DNA of 5,562 bases. Source: Spirochaetae bacterium HGW-Spirochaetae-9 (GTDB taxonomy: Bacteria; Spirochaetota; Spirochaetia; Treponematales; Rectinemataceae). The notes below the pieces were generated by a model. The model made no database searches. It saw only the letters and a list, made by a program, of their open reading frames with translations, and was not told where the DNA came from. Both the position numbers and the translations under genes were made by a program. Where the stretch lies: NCBI GenBank assembly GCA_002839205.1, contig PGXP01000125.1:1-5562 (forward strand), in the 5' to 3' direction. Shown piece after piece: positions 1 through 5,562 of this stretch. Position 1 is the first letter of the stretch; each line of letters opens with the position of its first letter.

Positions 1-1
1 G

Positions 2-574
2 CGGGTTTTTTCGATAGCCTCTGCACCGGGGACTCAGGAACTCAAGATTGTCTACAGCGTCAAAGGCCGCTATACCCGCCGTATGGAGGAGATCCTCAAG
101 CCTGGCTTGGAGGTTTGGCTCAAGCTACCCTATGGCAGCTTCATCATCGACTCCTTCGCCGCTCCTGGACAGGACGTGGTGCTGATCGCCGGTGGGACCG
201 GTATCTCCCCCTTTCTCCCCTATCTGCGAAAACTCGTCGACATAGGGTCCGCGGTTCAGCGGGTGCGCCTGCATTATGGGATCCGCGACAACGATGCGCT
301 TCTCGAGGGCACGTTTCTGGATCAAGGTTGCAGGACCGGCTTATTCGAGGTCTTCCTCACCGTGGAGAACGAGGAGCCGGGCGATTACCTGTCTTCAGCT
401 GCCGCGCGGGGGCGGGGTAGACTGCACATAGACGCGATTCACCAGGAATCGGCCGACCTTCGGGATCCGATCTTCTTCCTTTCCGGCCCTCCGGCGATGA
501 TCTCAGCCTTCAAGAGTGGACTTGGCGGTCTAGGTGTAGGCCCTAACCATATTAAAATAGACGAGTGGGAGTAA
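2..574 (+). CDS. FAD/NAD(P)H-dependent ferredoxin reductase-type protein, 5'-truncated; probable CDP-4-keto-6-deoxyglucose 3-dehydrase reductase (E3)
   Basis: The reading frame is open at the window edge; 190 C-terminal residues are visible. An internal ATG at 83 is not the true start, because the coding match continues upstream of it. Visible residue 1 begins the FAD-binding motif RVFSIAS (RxYS type), followed by GRYTRRM (about 22-28, flavin pyrophosphate loop), LPYGSF (42-47), the NAD-binding glycine loop AGGTGISP (63-70), SGPPAM (161-166) and the typical acidic-aromatic FNR C-terminus DEWE. These place it in the FNR/oxygenase-reductase superfamily. Known E3 enzymes (AscD/RfbI) carry a plant-type [2Fe-2S] domain before this part; here that region lies outside the window, so its presence is untested. 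The gene ends 3 bp before ddhC, whose catalysis needs electrons from NADH through such a reductase, so the role is inferred mainly from position. The usual Cys before GPP is Ser here. Another FNR-type reductase is possible but less likely. Confidence 0.8.
   Translation, partial: RVFSIASAPGTQELKIVYSVKGRYTRRMEEILKPGLEVWLKLPYGSFIIDSFAAPGQDVVLIAGGTGISPFLPYLRKLVDIGSAVQRVRLHYGIRDNDALLEGTFLDQGCRTGLFEVFLTVENEEPGDYLSSAAARGRGRLHIDAIHQESADLRDPIFFLSGPPAMISAFKSGLGGLGVGPNHIKIDEWE
566..571 (+). promoter_or_regulatory. Ribosome binding site for ddhC
   Basis: TGGGAG lies inside the last codons of the reductase gene, 6 bases before the ATG at 578. It favours that start over the second in-frame ATG at 587, for which the spacing would be 15 bases. 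The site implies coupled translation with the upstream gene. Confidence 0.55.
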
Positions 575-577
575 GCG

Positions 578-1906
578 ATGGCGAGCATGGAGAAAGAGCT
601 TCGCGATCGGATCGCGGCGCTTGTGAAGGAATACTATGATTTCAAGTTCAAACCCAAACCCTTTGAGCCAGGTAAGAGTCCTGTCCGTTATGCCGGCCGC
701 GTCTTCGACGAGAAGGAGCTCCAGAGCCTGGTGGACGCCTCCCTGGATTTTTGGCTGACCTCGGGGCGTTATTCCGAGGCCTTCGAATCAGCTTTTTGCG
801 CCTTCACAGGGGCTGAGTACTCATTTCTTGTCAACTCCGGCTCTTCCGCCAACCTAATCGCCTTCTCTAGCCTTATGAGCCCCCTCCTGGGCGAGAAGAG
901 GCTAAAGCCCGGCGATGAAGTGATCTCAGTGGCCGCTGGTTTTCCCACCACGGTGAATCCTATCATCCAGAACGGCATGATCCCCGTCTTCGTGGATGTA
1001 GACATTGGTACCTATAATATTGATGTCCTGGAGCTGGAACGAGCTATAGGTCCCAAGACAAAGGCTATTTTCCTGGCCCACACGCTGGGGAATCCCTACG
1101 ACCTGGATGCAGTCAAGCGTTTTGCGGACGAACATGGCCTCTGGTTCGTGGAGGACTGCTGCGACGCGCTCGGCTCCACCTATAAGGGCAGGATGGTGGG
1201 CTCTTTCGGTCATGTCGCGACCTGTTCCTTCTATCCCGCTCACCATATCACAATGGGTGAGGGCGGCTGTGTGTTCACGAATGACGAGGTACTCGCGAGA
1301 ATCGTACGCTCGCTCAGGGACTGGGGTAGGGACTGCTACTGCGCGGGCGGGGAGAGCAACACCTGCGGTAAGCGCTTCACGGGGCAGTATGGAACCTTGC
1401 CGAAGGGTTACGACCACAAATACGTCTACTCGCACATCGGCTACAATCTCAAAGTGACCGACATGCAGGCGGCCATCGGCGTCGAACAGATGAAGAAGTT
1501 GCCCACGTTCATCCAGAAGAGGAAGGAGAACTTCAGGCTCTGGAACGAAGCCTTCCAAAAACACGAGCGCCATTTCATCCTTCCGCGTGCTACGGAGGGA
1601 TCGGATCCCTCCTGGTTTGCCTACCCGGTCACGGTGCGGGAGGACGCGGGCTTCACCAGGACAGAGCTCACGGACTGGCTCAACAACAAGATGGTGGAAA
1701 CCCGCAATCTCTTCGCGGGAAACATTCTGCGCCAGCCAGCCTACCAGGAGATCAAGCATAGAGTGGCGCCCGGCGGCTTGGGAAGAACCGATTTTATCAT
1801 GGACCACACCTTCTTCCTGGGAACCTATCCGGGCATGGGATCAGAAAAAATCGGCTATACGATCAATGTCATCGAGGAATTCCTTTCGGAAAAGGGAGCG
1901 CACTGA
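578..1906 (+). CDS. ddhC: CDP-4-dehydro-6-deoxyglucose 3-dehydrase (E1; PMP and [2Fe-2S] dependent)
   Basis: This 442-residue protein matches the RfbH/AscC/DdhC family (about 437 aa) over its whole length. The enzyme dehydrates CDP-4-keto-6-deoxyglucose at C3; the intermediate is then reduced by the partner reductase to CDP-4-keto-3,6-dideoxyglucose in the cytoplasm. The fold is DegT/aspartate aminotransferase, but the PLP-anchoring lysine is replaced by His: SFYPAHHITMGEGG spans about 217-230, with H222 at the position of E1 His220. The four iron-sulfur cysteines fit the known spacing C-x57-C-x1-C-x7-C exactly: C195, C253, C255 and C263. D193, just before the cysteine pair at 194-195, fits the residue that pairs with the pyridine nitrogen. 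Further family signatures are AAGFPTTVNP (119-128) and GYDHKYVYSHIGYNLKVTDM in the second half. The stop overlaps the next start by one base (TGATG). Also known as rfbH. The assignment is secure. Confidence 0.96.
   Translation: MASMEKELRDRIAALVKEYYDFKFKPKPFEPGKSPVRYAGRVFDEKELQSLVDASLDFWLTSGRYSEAFESAFCAFTGAEYSFLVNSGSSANLIAFSSLMSPLLGEKRLKPGDEVISVAAGFPTTVNPIIQNGMIPVFVDVDIGTYNIDVLELERAIGPKTKAIFLAHTLGNPYDLDAVKRFADEHGLWFVEDCCDALGSTYKGRMVGSFGHVATCSFYPAHHITMGEGGCVFTNDEVLARIVRSLRDWGRDCYCAGGESNTCGKRFTGQYGTLPKGYDHKYVYSHIGYNLKVTDMQAAIGVEQMKKLPTFIQKRKENFRLWNEAFQKHERHFILPRATEGSDPSWFAYPVTVREDAGFTRTELTDWLNNKMVETRNLFAGNILRQPAYQEIKHRVAPGGLGRTDFIMDHTFFLGTYPGMGSEKIGYTINVIEEFLSEKGAH
1891..1898 (+). promoter_or_regulatory. 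Ribosome binding site for ddhA
   Basis: AAAGGGAG lies 7 bases before the ATG at 1906, inside the end of ddhC. With the TGATG stop-start overlap it suggests translational coupling of ddhC and ddhA. Confidence 0.6.
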
Positions 1907-2685
1907 TGAAAGTAGTCCTGCTCGCCGGTGGCCTGGGAACGAGGATCAGCGAAGAGACAGACCTGAAACCCAAACCAATGGTGGAGATCGGCGGCAAGCC
2001 GATCCTCTGGCACATCATGAAGAGCTACTCCTACCACGGTTTCAACGACTTCATCATCTGCTGCGGCTACAAGGGCTATGTGATCAAGGATTATTTCCAC
2101 CATTACTACATGCACCAGGCTGACATGACCATCGACATGGGCAACAATACAGTGGAATACCACAATTCCACCTCCGAGCCATGGCGAGTGACCCTTGTGG
2201 ATACAGGGCTCAGTACAATGACTGGCGGGCGCATCAAACGCATCCAGAAGTATATCGGCGACGAGACCTTTATGCTCACCTATGGGGACGGTGTAAGTGA
2301 CCTGGACATCGGCGCACTGGCAGCCTTCCATAAGACGCGGAAGAAGCTCGCTACCCTGACCGCGGTCCAGCCCTTTGGTAAATTTGGCGCGCTGAAGATC
2401 GATGCCGAATCAGGGGTAAAATCTTTCCGAGAGAAGCCCAAGGGCGACAGCCTGTGGATAAACGGCGGATTTTTCGTGCTAGAACCCGAAATTTTCGACT
2501 ACATTGAGGAGGGGGACGCCACCGTGTGGGAGCGTGGCCCTCTGGAAACCTTAGCAAAAGACAACGAGTTGAGTGCCTACAAGTACTCAGGCTTCTGGAA
2601 GCCGATGGACACGCTGAGGGACAAGATTGAGCTAGACAAGCTCTGGCAGGAACGACAGGCACCCTGGAAGAAGTGGTCCGACTAG
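1906..2685 (+). CDS. ddhA: Glucose-1-phosphate cytidylyltransferase
   Basis: This 259-residue protein is close to the Salmonella RfbF length (257 aa) and matches from end to end. It makes CDP-glucose and pyrophosphate from CTP and glucose 1-phosphate, the entry step to CDP-linked 3,6-dideoxyhexoses. The N-terminus holds the nucleotidyltransferase loop LAGGLGTR (about 6-13), followed by LKPKPMVEIGGKPILWH (20-36) with the lysines that hold the phosphates. TYGDGVSD (125-132) carries a metal-binding Asp. FREKPKGD (174-181), INGGFFVL (185-192) and FWKPMDTLRDK (230-240) are the sugar-binding and C-terminal signatures; the last contains the second candidate metal-binding Asp, D235. These motifs distinguish it from glucose-1-phosphate thymidylyl- and uridylyltransferases. 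It starts inside the ddhC stop codon, and ddhB follows after 24 bp. Also known as rfbF. No truncation or missing residue is evident. Confidence 0.96.
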   Translation: MKVVLLAGGLGTRISEETDLKPKPMVEIGGKPILWHIMKSYSYHGFNDFIICCGYKGYVIKDYFHHYYMHQADMTIDMGNNTVEYHNSTSEPWRVTLVDTGLSTMTGGRIKRIQKYIGDETFMLTYGDGVSDLDIGALAAFHKTRKKLATLTAVQPFGKFGALKIDAESGVKSFREKPKGDSLWINGGFFVLEPEIFDYIEEGDATVWERGPLETLAKDNELSAYKYSGFWKPMDTLRDKIELDKLWQERQAPWKKWSD

Positions 2686-2696
2686 CGACTGAAGGC

Positions 2697-2701
2697 AAAG
2701 G
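2697..2701 (+). promoter_or_regulatory. Ribosome binding site for ddhB
   Basis: AAAGG lies 8 bases before the ATG at 2710, in the 24-bp gap after ddhA. This gap is the longest non-coding stretch in the window and shows no room for a promoter or terminator. Confidence 0.5.
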
Positions 2702-2709
2702 CGGCATTC

Positions 2710-3786
2710 ATGATAGTGCAGGAATTCTACCGCGGCAAGAAAGTATTCGTCACGGGGCATACTGGTTTTAAAGGCAGCTGGCTTTGTCTCTGGCTCTCCG
2801 ACATGGGGGCCGAGGTTACCGGTTACGCCCTTGAGCCACCCACAAAACCCAGCCTCTTCAAAGACGCCCGAGTCTCTAGCCTGGTGAAGAGCATCATCGG
2901 GGATATCAGGGATCTTGAAAGTCTAAAGCGAGCACTTAACGCGGCTGAACCAGAGATTGTGATCCATATGGCGGCCCAGCCCCTGGTTAGGCTTTCCTAT
3001 AAAGAACCCATCCTCACCTACGAGACTAATGTGATGGGCACGATCCATCTCCTTGAAGCCGTGCGGACTCTGGGCAAGGTCAAGGCATTCGTGAATGTAA
3101 CCACGGACAAATGCTACGAGAACAGGGAATGGCCATGGGGTTACAGAGAAAACGAGCCAATGGGCGGCTACGATCCCTACTCGAACAGCAAGGCCTGCTC
3201 GGAATTGGTCACAAGTTCCTACAGAAATTCTTTTTTCAATGCCTCAGAATATGGGAAGAGTCATGGTACGGCCTTGGCCTCTGCCCGTGCGGGAAATGTC
3301 ATCGGTGGCGGCGACTGGGCTGAGGACCGACTTGTCCCTGACATCGTGCGCTCTCTCCTCAATAAGAAGGAGATCCTCATTCGGAACCCCGCCTCCATCC
3401 GCCCCTGGCAGCATGTGCTCGAGCCGCTCTCCGGCTACCTGCTCCTGGCGATGCGGCTCTACGAGAAGGGTCCGGAATTTGCCGAAGCCTGGAATTTTGG
3501 CCCCGAGGACAATGATGCCAGGCCGGTGGGGTGGATTGTTGAGAAAATGTGTAGACTCTGGGGCCAGGAAGCGAGGTACAGGATCGACGCGGGACCACAG
3601 CCCCACGAGGCCAACTTCCTCAAGCTGGACATTTCGAAATCCAAACAGCGGCTCGGCTGGGCGCCCCGTTGGTCTCTGGACAGAGCAATCGAAAGCATCC
3701 TCTCCTGGACCCATGCGATGCAGGGAGGCGAGGACATCAGAGCAGAGAGCCTGAAGCAGATCCGGTCATTCGGCGAAATCGGGTGA
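2710..3786 (+). CDS. ddhB: CDP-glucose 4,6-dehydratase
   Basis: This 358-residue protein is full length for the family (about 357-359 aa). It is an NAD-dependent extended short-chain dehydrogenase that converts CDP-glucose to CDP-4-keto-6-deoxyglucose, the substrate of ddhC. The Rossmann glycine motif is GHTGFKG (16-22). HMAAQPLVRLSY (86-97), NVMGTIHLLEAV (107-118) and the active-site segment TTDKCY (131-136) follow. K134 sits where dTDP-glucose dehydratases have Glu; that lysine is a known mark of CDP-glucose dehydratases. The catalytic pair is Y157-x3-K161 in YDPYSNSK. RAGNVIGGGDW and RPWQHVLEPLSGYL in the second half are further family signatures for nucleotide-sugar binding. The ATG at 2710 gives the expected N-terminus, with the glycine motif about 15 residues in. 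Also known as rfbG. The transketolase genes follow after 11 bp. Confidence 0.96.
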   Translation: MIVQEFYRGKKVFVTGHTGFKGSWLCLWLSDMGAEVTGYALEPPTKPSLFKDARVSSLVKSIIGDIRDLESLKRALNAAEPEIVIHMAAQPLVRLSYKEPILTYETNVMGTIHLLEAVRTLGKVKAFVNVTTDKCYENREWPWGYRENEPMGGYDPYSNSKACSELVTSSYRNSFFNASEYGKSHGTALASARAGNVIGGGDWAEDRLVPDIVRSLLNKKEILIRNPASIRPWQHVLEPLSGYLLLAMRLYEKGPEFAEAWNFGPEDNDARPVGWIVEKMCRLWGQEARYRIDAGPQPHEANFLKLDISKSKQRLGWAPRWSLDRAIESILSWTHAMQGGEDIRAESLKQIRSFGEIG

Positions 3787-3788
3787 GG
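3782..3788 (+). promoter_or_regulatory. Ribosome binding site deciding the transketolase N-subunit start
   Basis: GGTGAGG overlaps the ddhB stop and lies 9 bases before the ATG at 3798. It supports that ATG over a far-upstream TTG at 3669, which would add 43 residues read out of frame through the ddhB coding region and unlike any transketolase. A later ATG at 3816 has no suitably spaced site. Confidence 0.45.
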
Positions 3789-3797
3789 CCGAAGGGC

Positions 3798-4604
3798 ATG
3801 GACGAACTGCAGGTGATGGCACGCCACGTCAGAAGGGCTGTCCTCAGCATGATCTACCGTTCCCAGACTTCCCATATAGGATCGGCCTTCTCTTGCATGG
3901 ACCTGCTCTGTGTCCTTTACGCAAAGGCTCTGATGGTCTTCCCCGATGCCCCTGAAGCCCCGGAACGCGACCGCTTCTTCCTGTCCAAAGGCCATGCCTG
4001 CGCGGCCCTCTACGCCGTCCTGGCCGAGCGCGGTTTCTTTGATGCCTCCCTCCTGGATAGTTATGCCCAGAATGGTTCCATACTAATGTCGCACATCTCC
4101 AGCGCTGTCCCGGGCGTAGAGTTTTCCACAGGCTCTCTCGGTCACGCGCTGCCCGTCGCCCTTGGGACGGCCATCGCGGCGAAGCGGCGGAGCGAGGCCT
4201 GGAAGACCTACGTCCTCATGAGCGACGGCGAGTTGGATGAAGGCTCCAATTGGGAGGCTTTCCTCTTTGCCCCTTCACGGAGGCTCGACAATCTGATCGC
4301 GGTCATAGACAAGAACAAGTTCCAGGCCATGGGCAGAACCCGGGACATCTTGGACAACGAGGATCTGGGAGAGAAACTTCGGGCCTTCGGCTGGGAGACC
4401 TGGAGGATTGACGGCCACGATCTCGGGCAGATTGAGGACGCACTGGCCGCGGCCAGGAATTCCACGAACGGCATGCCCAAGGTAATCATTGCCGACACAA
4501 TCAAAGGAAAGGGCGTGTCTTTCATGGAAGATAGCATCGTCTGGCACTACCGAGCCCCCGACAAGGATGAGTATGAGCGGGCTGCGAAGGAACTGGGTGA
4601 CTAA
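3798..4604 (+). CDS. Transketolase-type enzyme, N-terminal (ThDP-binding) subunit
   Basis: This 268-residue protein corresponds to the N-terminal, pyrophosphate-binding half of transketolase; split enzymes usually have an N-half of about 270-280 aa. Visible motifs are SHIGSAFS (25-32, His of the substrate channel), FLSKGHA (61-67), MSHISSAVPGVEFSTGSLGH (97-116), and the ThDP/Mg site SDGELDEG (142-149) with N173 30 residues after D143, the same spacing as the yeast transketolase metal ligands (D157, N187). KVIIADTIKGKG (228-239) and a WHYRAP segment (249-254) close the domain. The usual GDG is SDG, and the usual LGQG is LGHA, so this is not a housekeeping transketolase copy. The stop overlaps the start of the C-subunit by one base (TAATG), so the two should be made together and form one active site. 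Its place after the CDP-dideoxysugar genes suggests a role in that sugar's synthesis, perhaps transfer of a two-carbon ketol unit. The true donor and acceptor cannot be read from sequence. Confidence 0.9.
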   Translation: MDELQVMARHVRRAVLSMIYRSQTSHIGSAFSCMDLLCVLYAKALMVFPDAPEAPERDRFFLSKGHACAALYAVLAERGFFDASLLDSYAQNGSILMSHISSAVPGVEFSTGSLGHALPVALGTAIAAKRRSEAWKTYVLMSDGELDEGSNWEAFLFAPSRRLDNLIAVIDKNKFQAMGRTRDILDNEDLGEKLRAFGWETWRIDGHDLGQIEDALAAARNSTNGMPKVIIADTIKGKGVSFMEDSIVWHYRAPDKDEYERAAKELGD

Positions 4605-5545
4605 TGCGCGGCGCATTTATCGAAGCGTTGATCGCCGACGCGAGCCAGGAAACGATGCTCCTCATTGGCGATCTGGGCTATTCCGTCGTTGAGAAGTTCG
4701 GGGAGAAGTTCCCCGGCAATCTGCTTAACTGCGGTGTGGCCGAGCAGAACATGACAGGCATGGCGGCCGGGCTGGCCCTGGAAGGTTTCAAAGTCTTCAC
4801 CTACTCCATCGCCAACTTCAACACACTACGCTGCCTTGAGCAGATCCGGAACGATATCTGCTATCACAACCTGGATGTCACGGTGGTCAGCGTGGGGGCG
4901 GGTTTTATGTATGGTTCGGCCGGATACTCCCACCACGCCGTGCAGGACATAGGCGCGATGGCCGCTTTCCCCAACATGACCCTCCTTCTGCCCGGCGATC
5001 CCGCCGAGGTGAAGTATTGCGTCGAGTACGCGCTCGCCCATTCGGGACCAAAATACCTAAGAATCGGCAAGCAGGCCTCCGACGCTGTCGAGCGCGGGAA
5101 TATGGCGATTGGGAACTGCAACCTCGCGGTCGATCGCGGATCGGAGTTCGCCCTTCTCGCCGTCGCTGGCATGCTGGCGGAAGGCGGAAAGGTGGTCGAA
5201 GCCCTTTCTGCGAAGGGCGTGGATATCGACCTGCTCTCCATTCCCGTCCTTACGCCCTGGAATATGGAGCCGATCGCGGCATTCCTGCGTGAGTATCGCT
5301 CTGTCTTTGTGCTGGAGGACCATGTGGGCACGAGCGGCGTAGGCGCGATCCTGTCGACGACTCTCCAGGAAGAGAATGTGAAAATATTTTCCATTGCCCT
5401 TCGTCCGAGTTCCTGTGACATCGTGGGGGACCAGGACTATCTACTTGGAACGCAAGGCCTGGATGGGCGCAGCGTAGAGGATAAGATCGCCGCTCTTCTG
5501 GGAAAATCGAAGGATTCCCGCCTCCGCGCGGCTCGAAAGCCTTGA
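4604..5545 (+). CDS. Transketolase-type enzyme, C-terminal (pyrimidine-binding) subunit
   Basis: This 313-residue protein has the pyrimidine-binding domain followed by the C-terminal transketolase domain, the normal size for split C-subunits. The key catalytic feature is CGVAEQNMTGMAAGLAL (43-59), where E47 is the Glu that activates the ThDP aminopyrimidine. VGAGFMYGSAGYSHHAVQD (97-115) is the substrate-side loop equivalent to GxTHxxxED, with H110/H111. PNMTLLLPGDPAEV (123-136) and GPKYLRIGKQ (148-157) follow, then the C-terminal domain with VLEDHVGTSGVGAIL (about 235-249). R2 and R153/K156 are candidates for the phosphate-binding arginines of true transketolases, but I cannot assign them surely. 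The gene begins inside the stop codon of its partner and ends with a basic tail. It could also resemble DXS or PDH-E1-beta proteins, but pairing with the transketolase N-half argues for transketolase. The substrate is not known. Confidence 0.9.
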   Translation: MRGAFIEALIADASQETMLLIGDLGYSVVEKFGEKFPGNLLNCGVAEQNMTGMAAGLALEGFKVFTYSIANFNTLRCLEQIRNDICYHNLDVTVVSVGAGFMYGSAGYSHHAVQDIGAMAAFPNMTLLLPGDPAEVKYCVEYALAHSGPKYLRIGKQASDAVERGNMAIGNCNLAVDRGSEFALLAVAGMLAEGGKVVEALSAKGVDIDLLSIPVLTPWNMEPIAAFLREYRSVFVLEDHVGTSGVGAILSTTLQEENVKIFSIALRPSSCDIVGDQDYLLGTQGLDGRSVEDKIAALLGKSKDSRLRAARKP

Positions 5546-5546
5546 G

Positions 5547-5562
5547 ATGGACCAGGATGAAG
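5547..5562 (+). CDS. Possible start of the next operon gene, cut by the window edge
   Basis: Two ATGs lie just after the transketolase stop: one at 5547 (1 bp gap, reading MDQDE) and one at 5557 (reading MK, a common beginning for Rossmann-fold sugar reductases and epimerases). GAGATGG at 5544-5550 would be placed 6 bases before the second one. Only 16 bases or fewer are visible, so no product can be named, and the two starts are in different frames. The tight spacing seen throughout the operon makes a further gene likely. Confidence 0.3.

Larger units (their letters stand above)
2..5545 (+). other. Single co-directional operon for a CDP-3,6-dideoxyhexose-derived sugar
   Basis: All six genes run the same way with junctions of +3, -1, +24, +11 and -1 bp. 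No gap could hold a promoter or a hairpin terminator. The first four genes supply every step from glucose 1-phosphate to CDP-4-keto-3,6-dideoxyglucose, so co-transcription makes functional sense. Both ends of the operon lie outside the window. Confidence 0.85.

Noticed and set aside
83..574. Treating the reductase as a complete 163-residue gene starting at ATG 83
   Set aside because: The same frame is open to the window edge and encodes the FAD-binding RVFSIAS motif upstream, so the gene is truncated by the window and does not start there.
1594..1612. Perfect inverted repeat GGAGGGAT-CGG-ATCCCTCC (8-bp arms, 3-base loop)
   Set aside because: It lies in the middle of ddhC and encodes EGSDPS within a conserved family segment. 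It has no T-run and no promoter context, so it is probably chance codon choice.
926..1807. Long open frame of 293 codons on the - strand, antisense to ddhC
   Set aside because: It lies wholly inside ddhC, which is an unmistakable conserved gene. The frame stays open because of codon bias on the other strand, and its translation shows no recognisable domain.
3244..3714. Antisense and alternate-frame ORFs over ddhB and the transketolase genes
   Set aside because: All lie within well-supported conserved genes, and their translations are low-complexity Arg/Ser/Pro-rich shadows without family motifs.
3669..3797. Upstream TTG extension of the transketolase N-subunit overlapping ddhB
   Set aside because: The extra 43 residues have no transketolase character and would overlap conserved ddhB coding sequence. 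The ATG at 3798 gives the expected family N-terminus and has a plausible ribosome binding site.
5380..5391. 12-bp AT-rich palindrome GAAAATATTTTC
   Set aside because: It is a single copy inside the transketolase C-subunit coding region, far from any gene start that it could control.

Overview
The window is a compact piece of a nucleotide-sugar operon, almost certainly from an O-antigen or other surface-polysaccharide locus. It holds five complete genes and one 5'-truncated gene, all on the + strand. There is essentially no non-coding DNA: junctions are 3 bp, a 1-base overlap, 24 bp, 11 bp and a 1-base overlap. I see no RNA gene, mobile element, CRISPR array, promoter or terminator, and no gene-free stretch longer than 24 bp.

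Layout: (1) 2-574, the C-terminal part of a ferredoxin-NAD(P)H reductase-type flavoprotein, probably the electron-transfer partner (ddhD/rfbI/ascD type) of the next gene. (2) 578-1906, ddhC/rfbH, the PMP and [2Fe-2S] 3-dehydrase. (3) 1906-2685, ddhA/rfbF, glucose-1-phosphate cytidylyltransferase. (4) 2710-3786, ddhB/rfbG, CDP-glucose 4,6-dehydratase. (5) 3798-4604 and (6) 4604-5545, the N- and C-terminal halves of a split, thiamine-diphosphate-dependent transketolase-type enzyme. A further gene may begin at about 5547 or 5557 and is cut by the window edge.

How the genes work together: ddhA makes CDP-glucose and ddhB turns it into CDP-4-keto-6-deoxyglucose. ddhC with its reductase removes the C3 oxygen to give CDP-4-keto-3,6-dideoxyglucose. 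This is the known common trunk for abequose, paratose, tyvelose, ascarylose and yersiniose. The window shows none of the usual next enzymes (C4 reductase, epimerase, or the YerE-type ThDP flavoenzyme). The next two genes are instead a two-subunit transketolase. The most interesting inference is that this pair transfers a two-carbon ketol unit onto the C4 ketone, giving a branched 3,6-dideoxy sugar by a route parallel to YerE but with a different enzyme family and donor. This is a hypothesis from gene context, not something the sequence proves.

Organism: bacterial. The sequence is moderately GC-rich, uses AGG arginine codons freely (unlike E. coli), and has a gene order (D-C-A-B) different from the enterobacterial rfb/ddh order. 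A non-enteric, possibly deltaproteobacterial or environmental Gram-negative fits, but I cannot place it with confidence.
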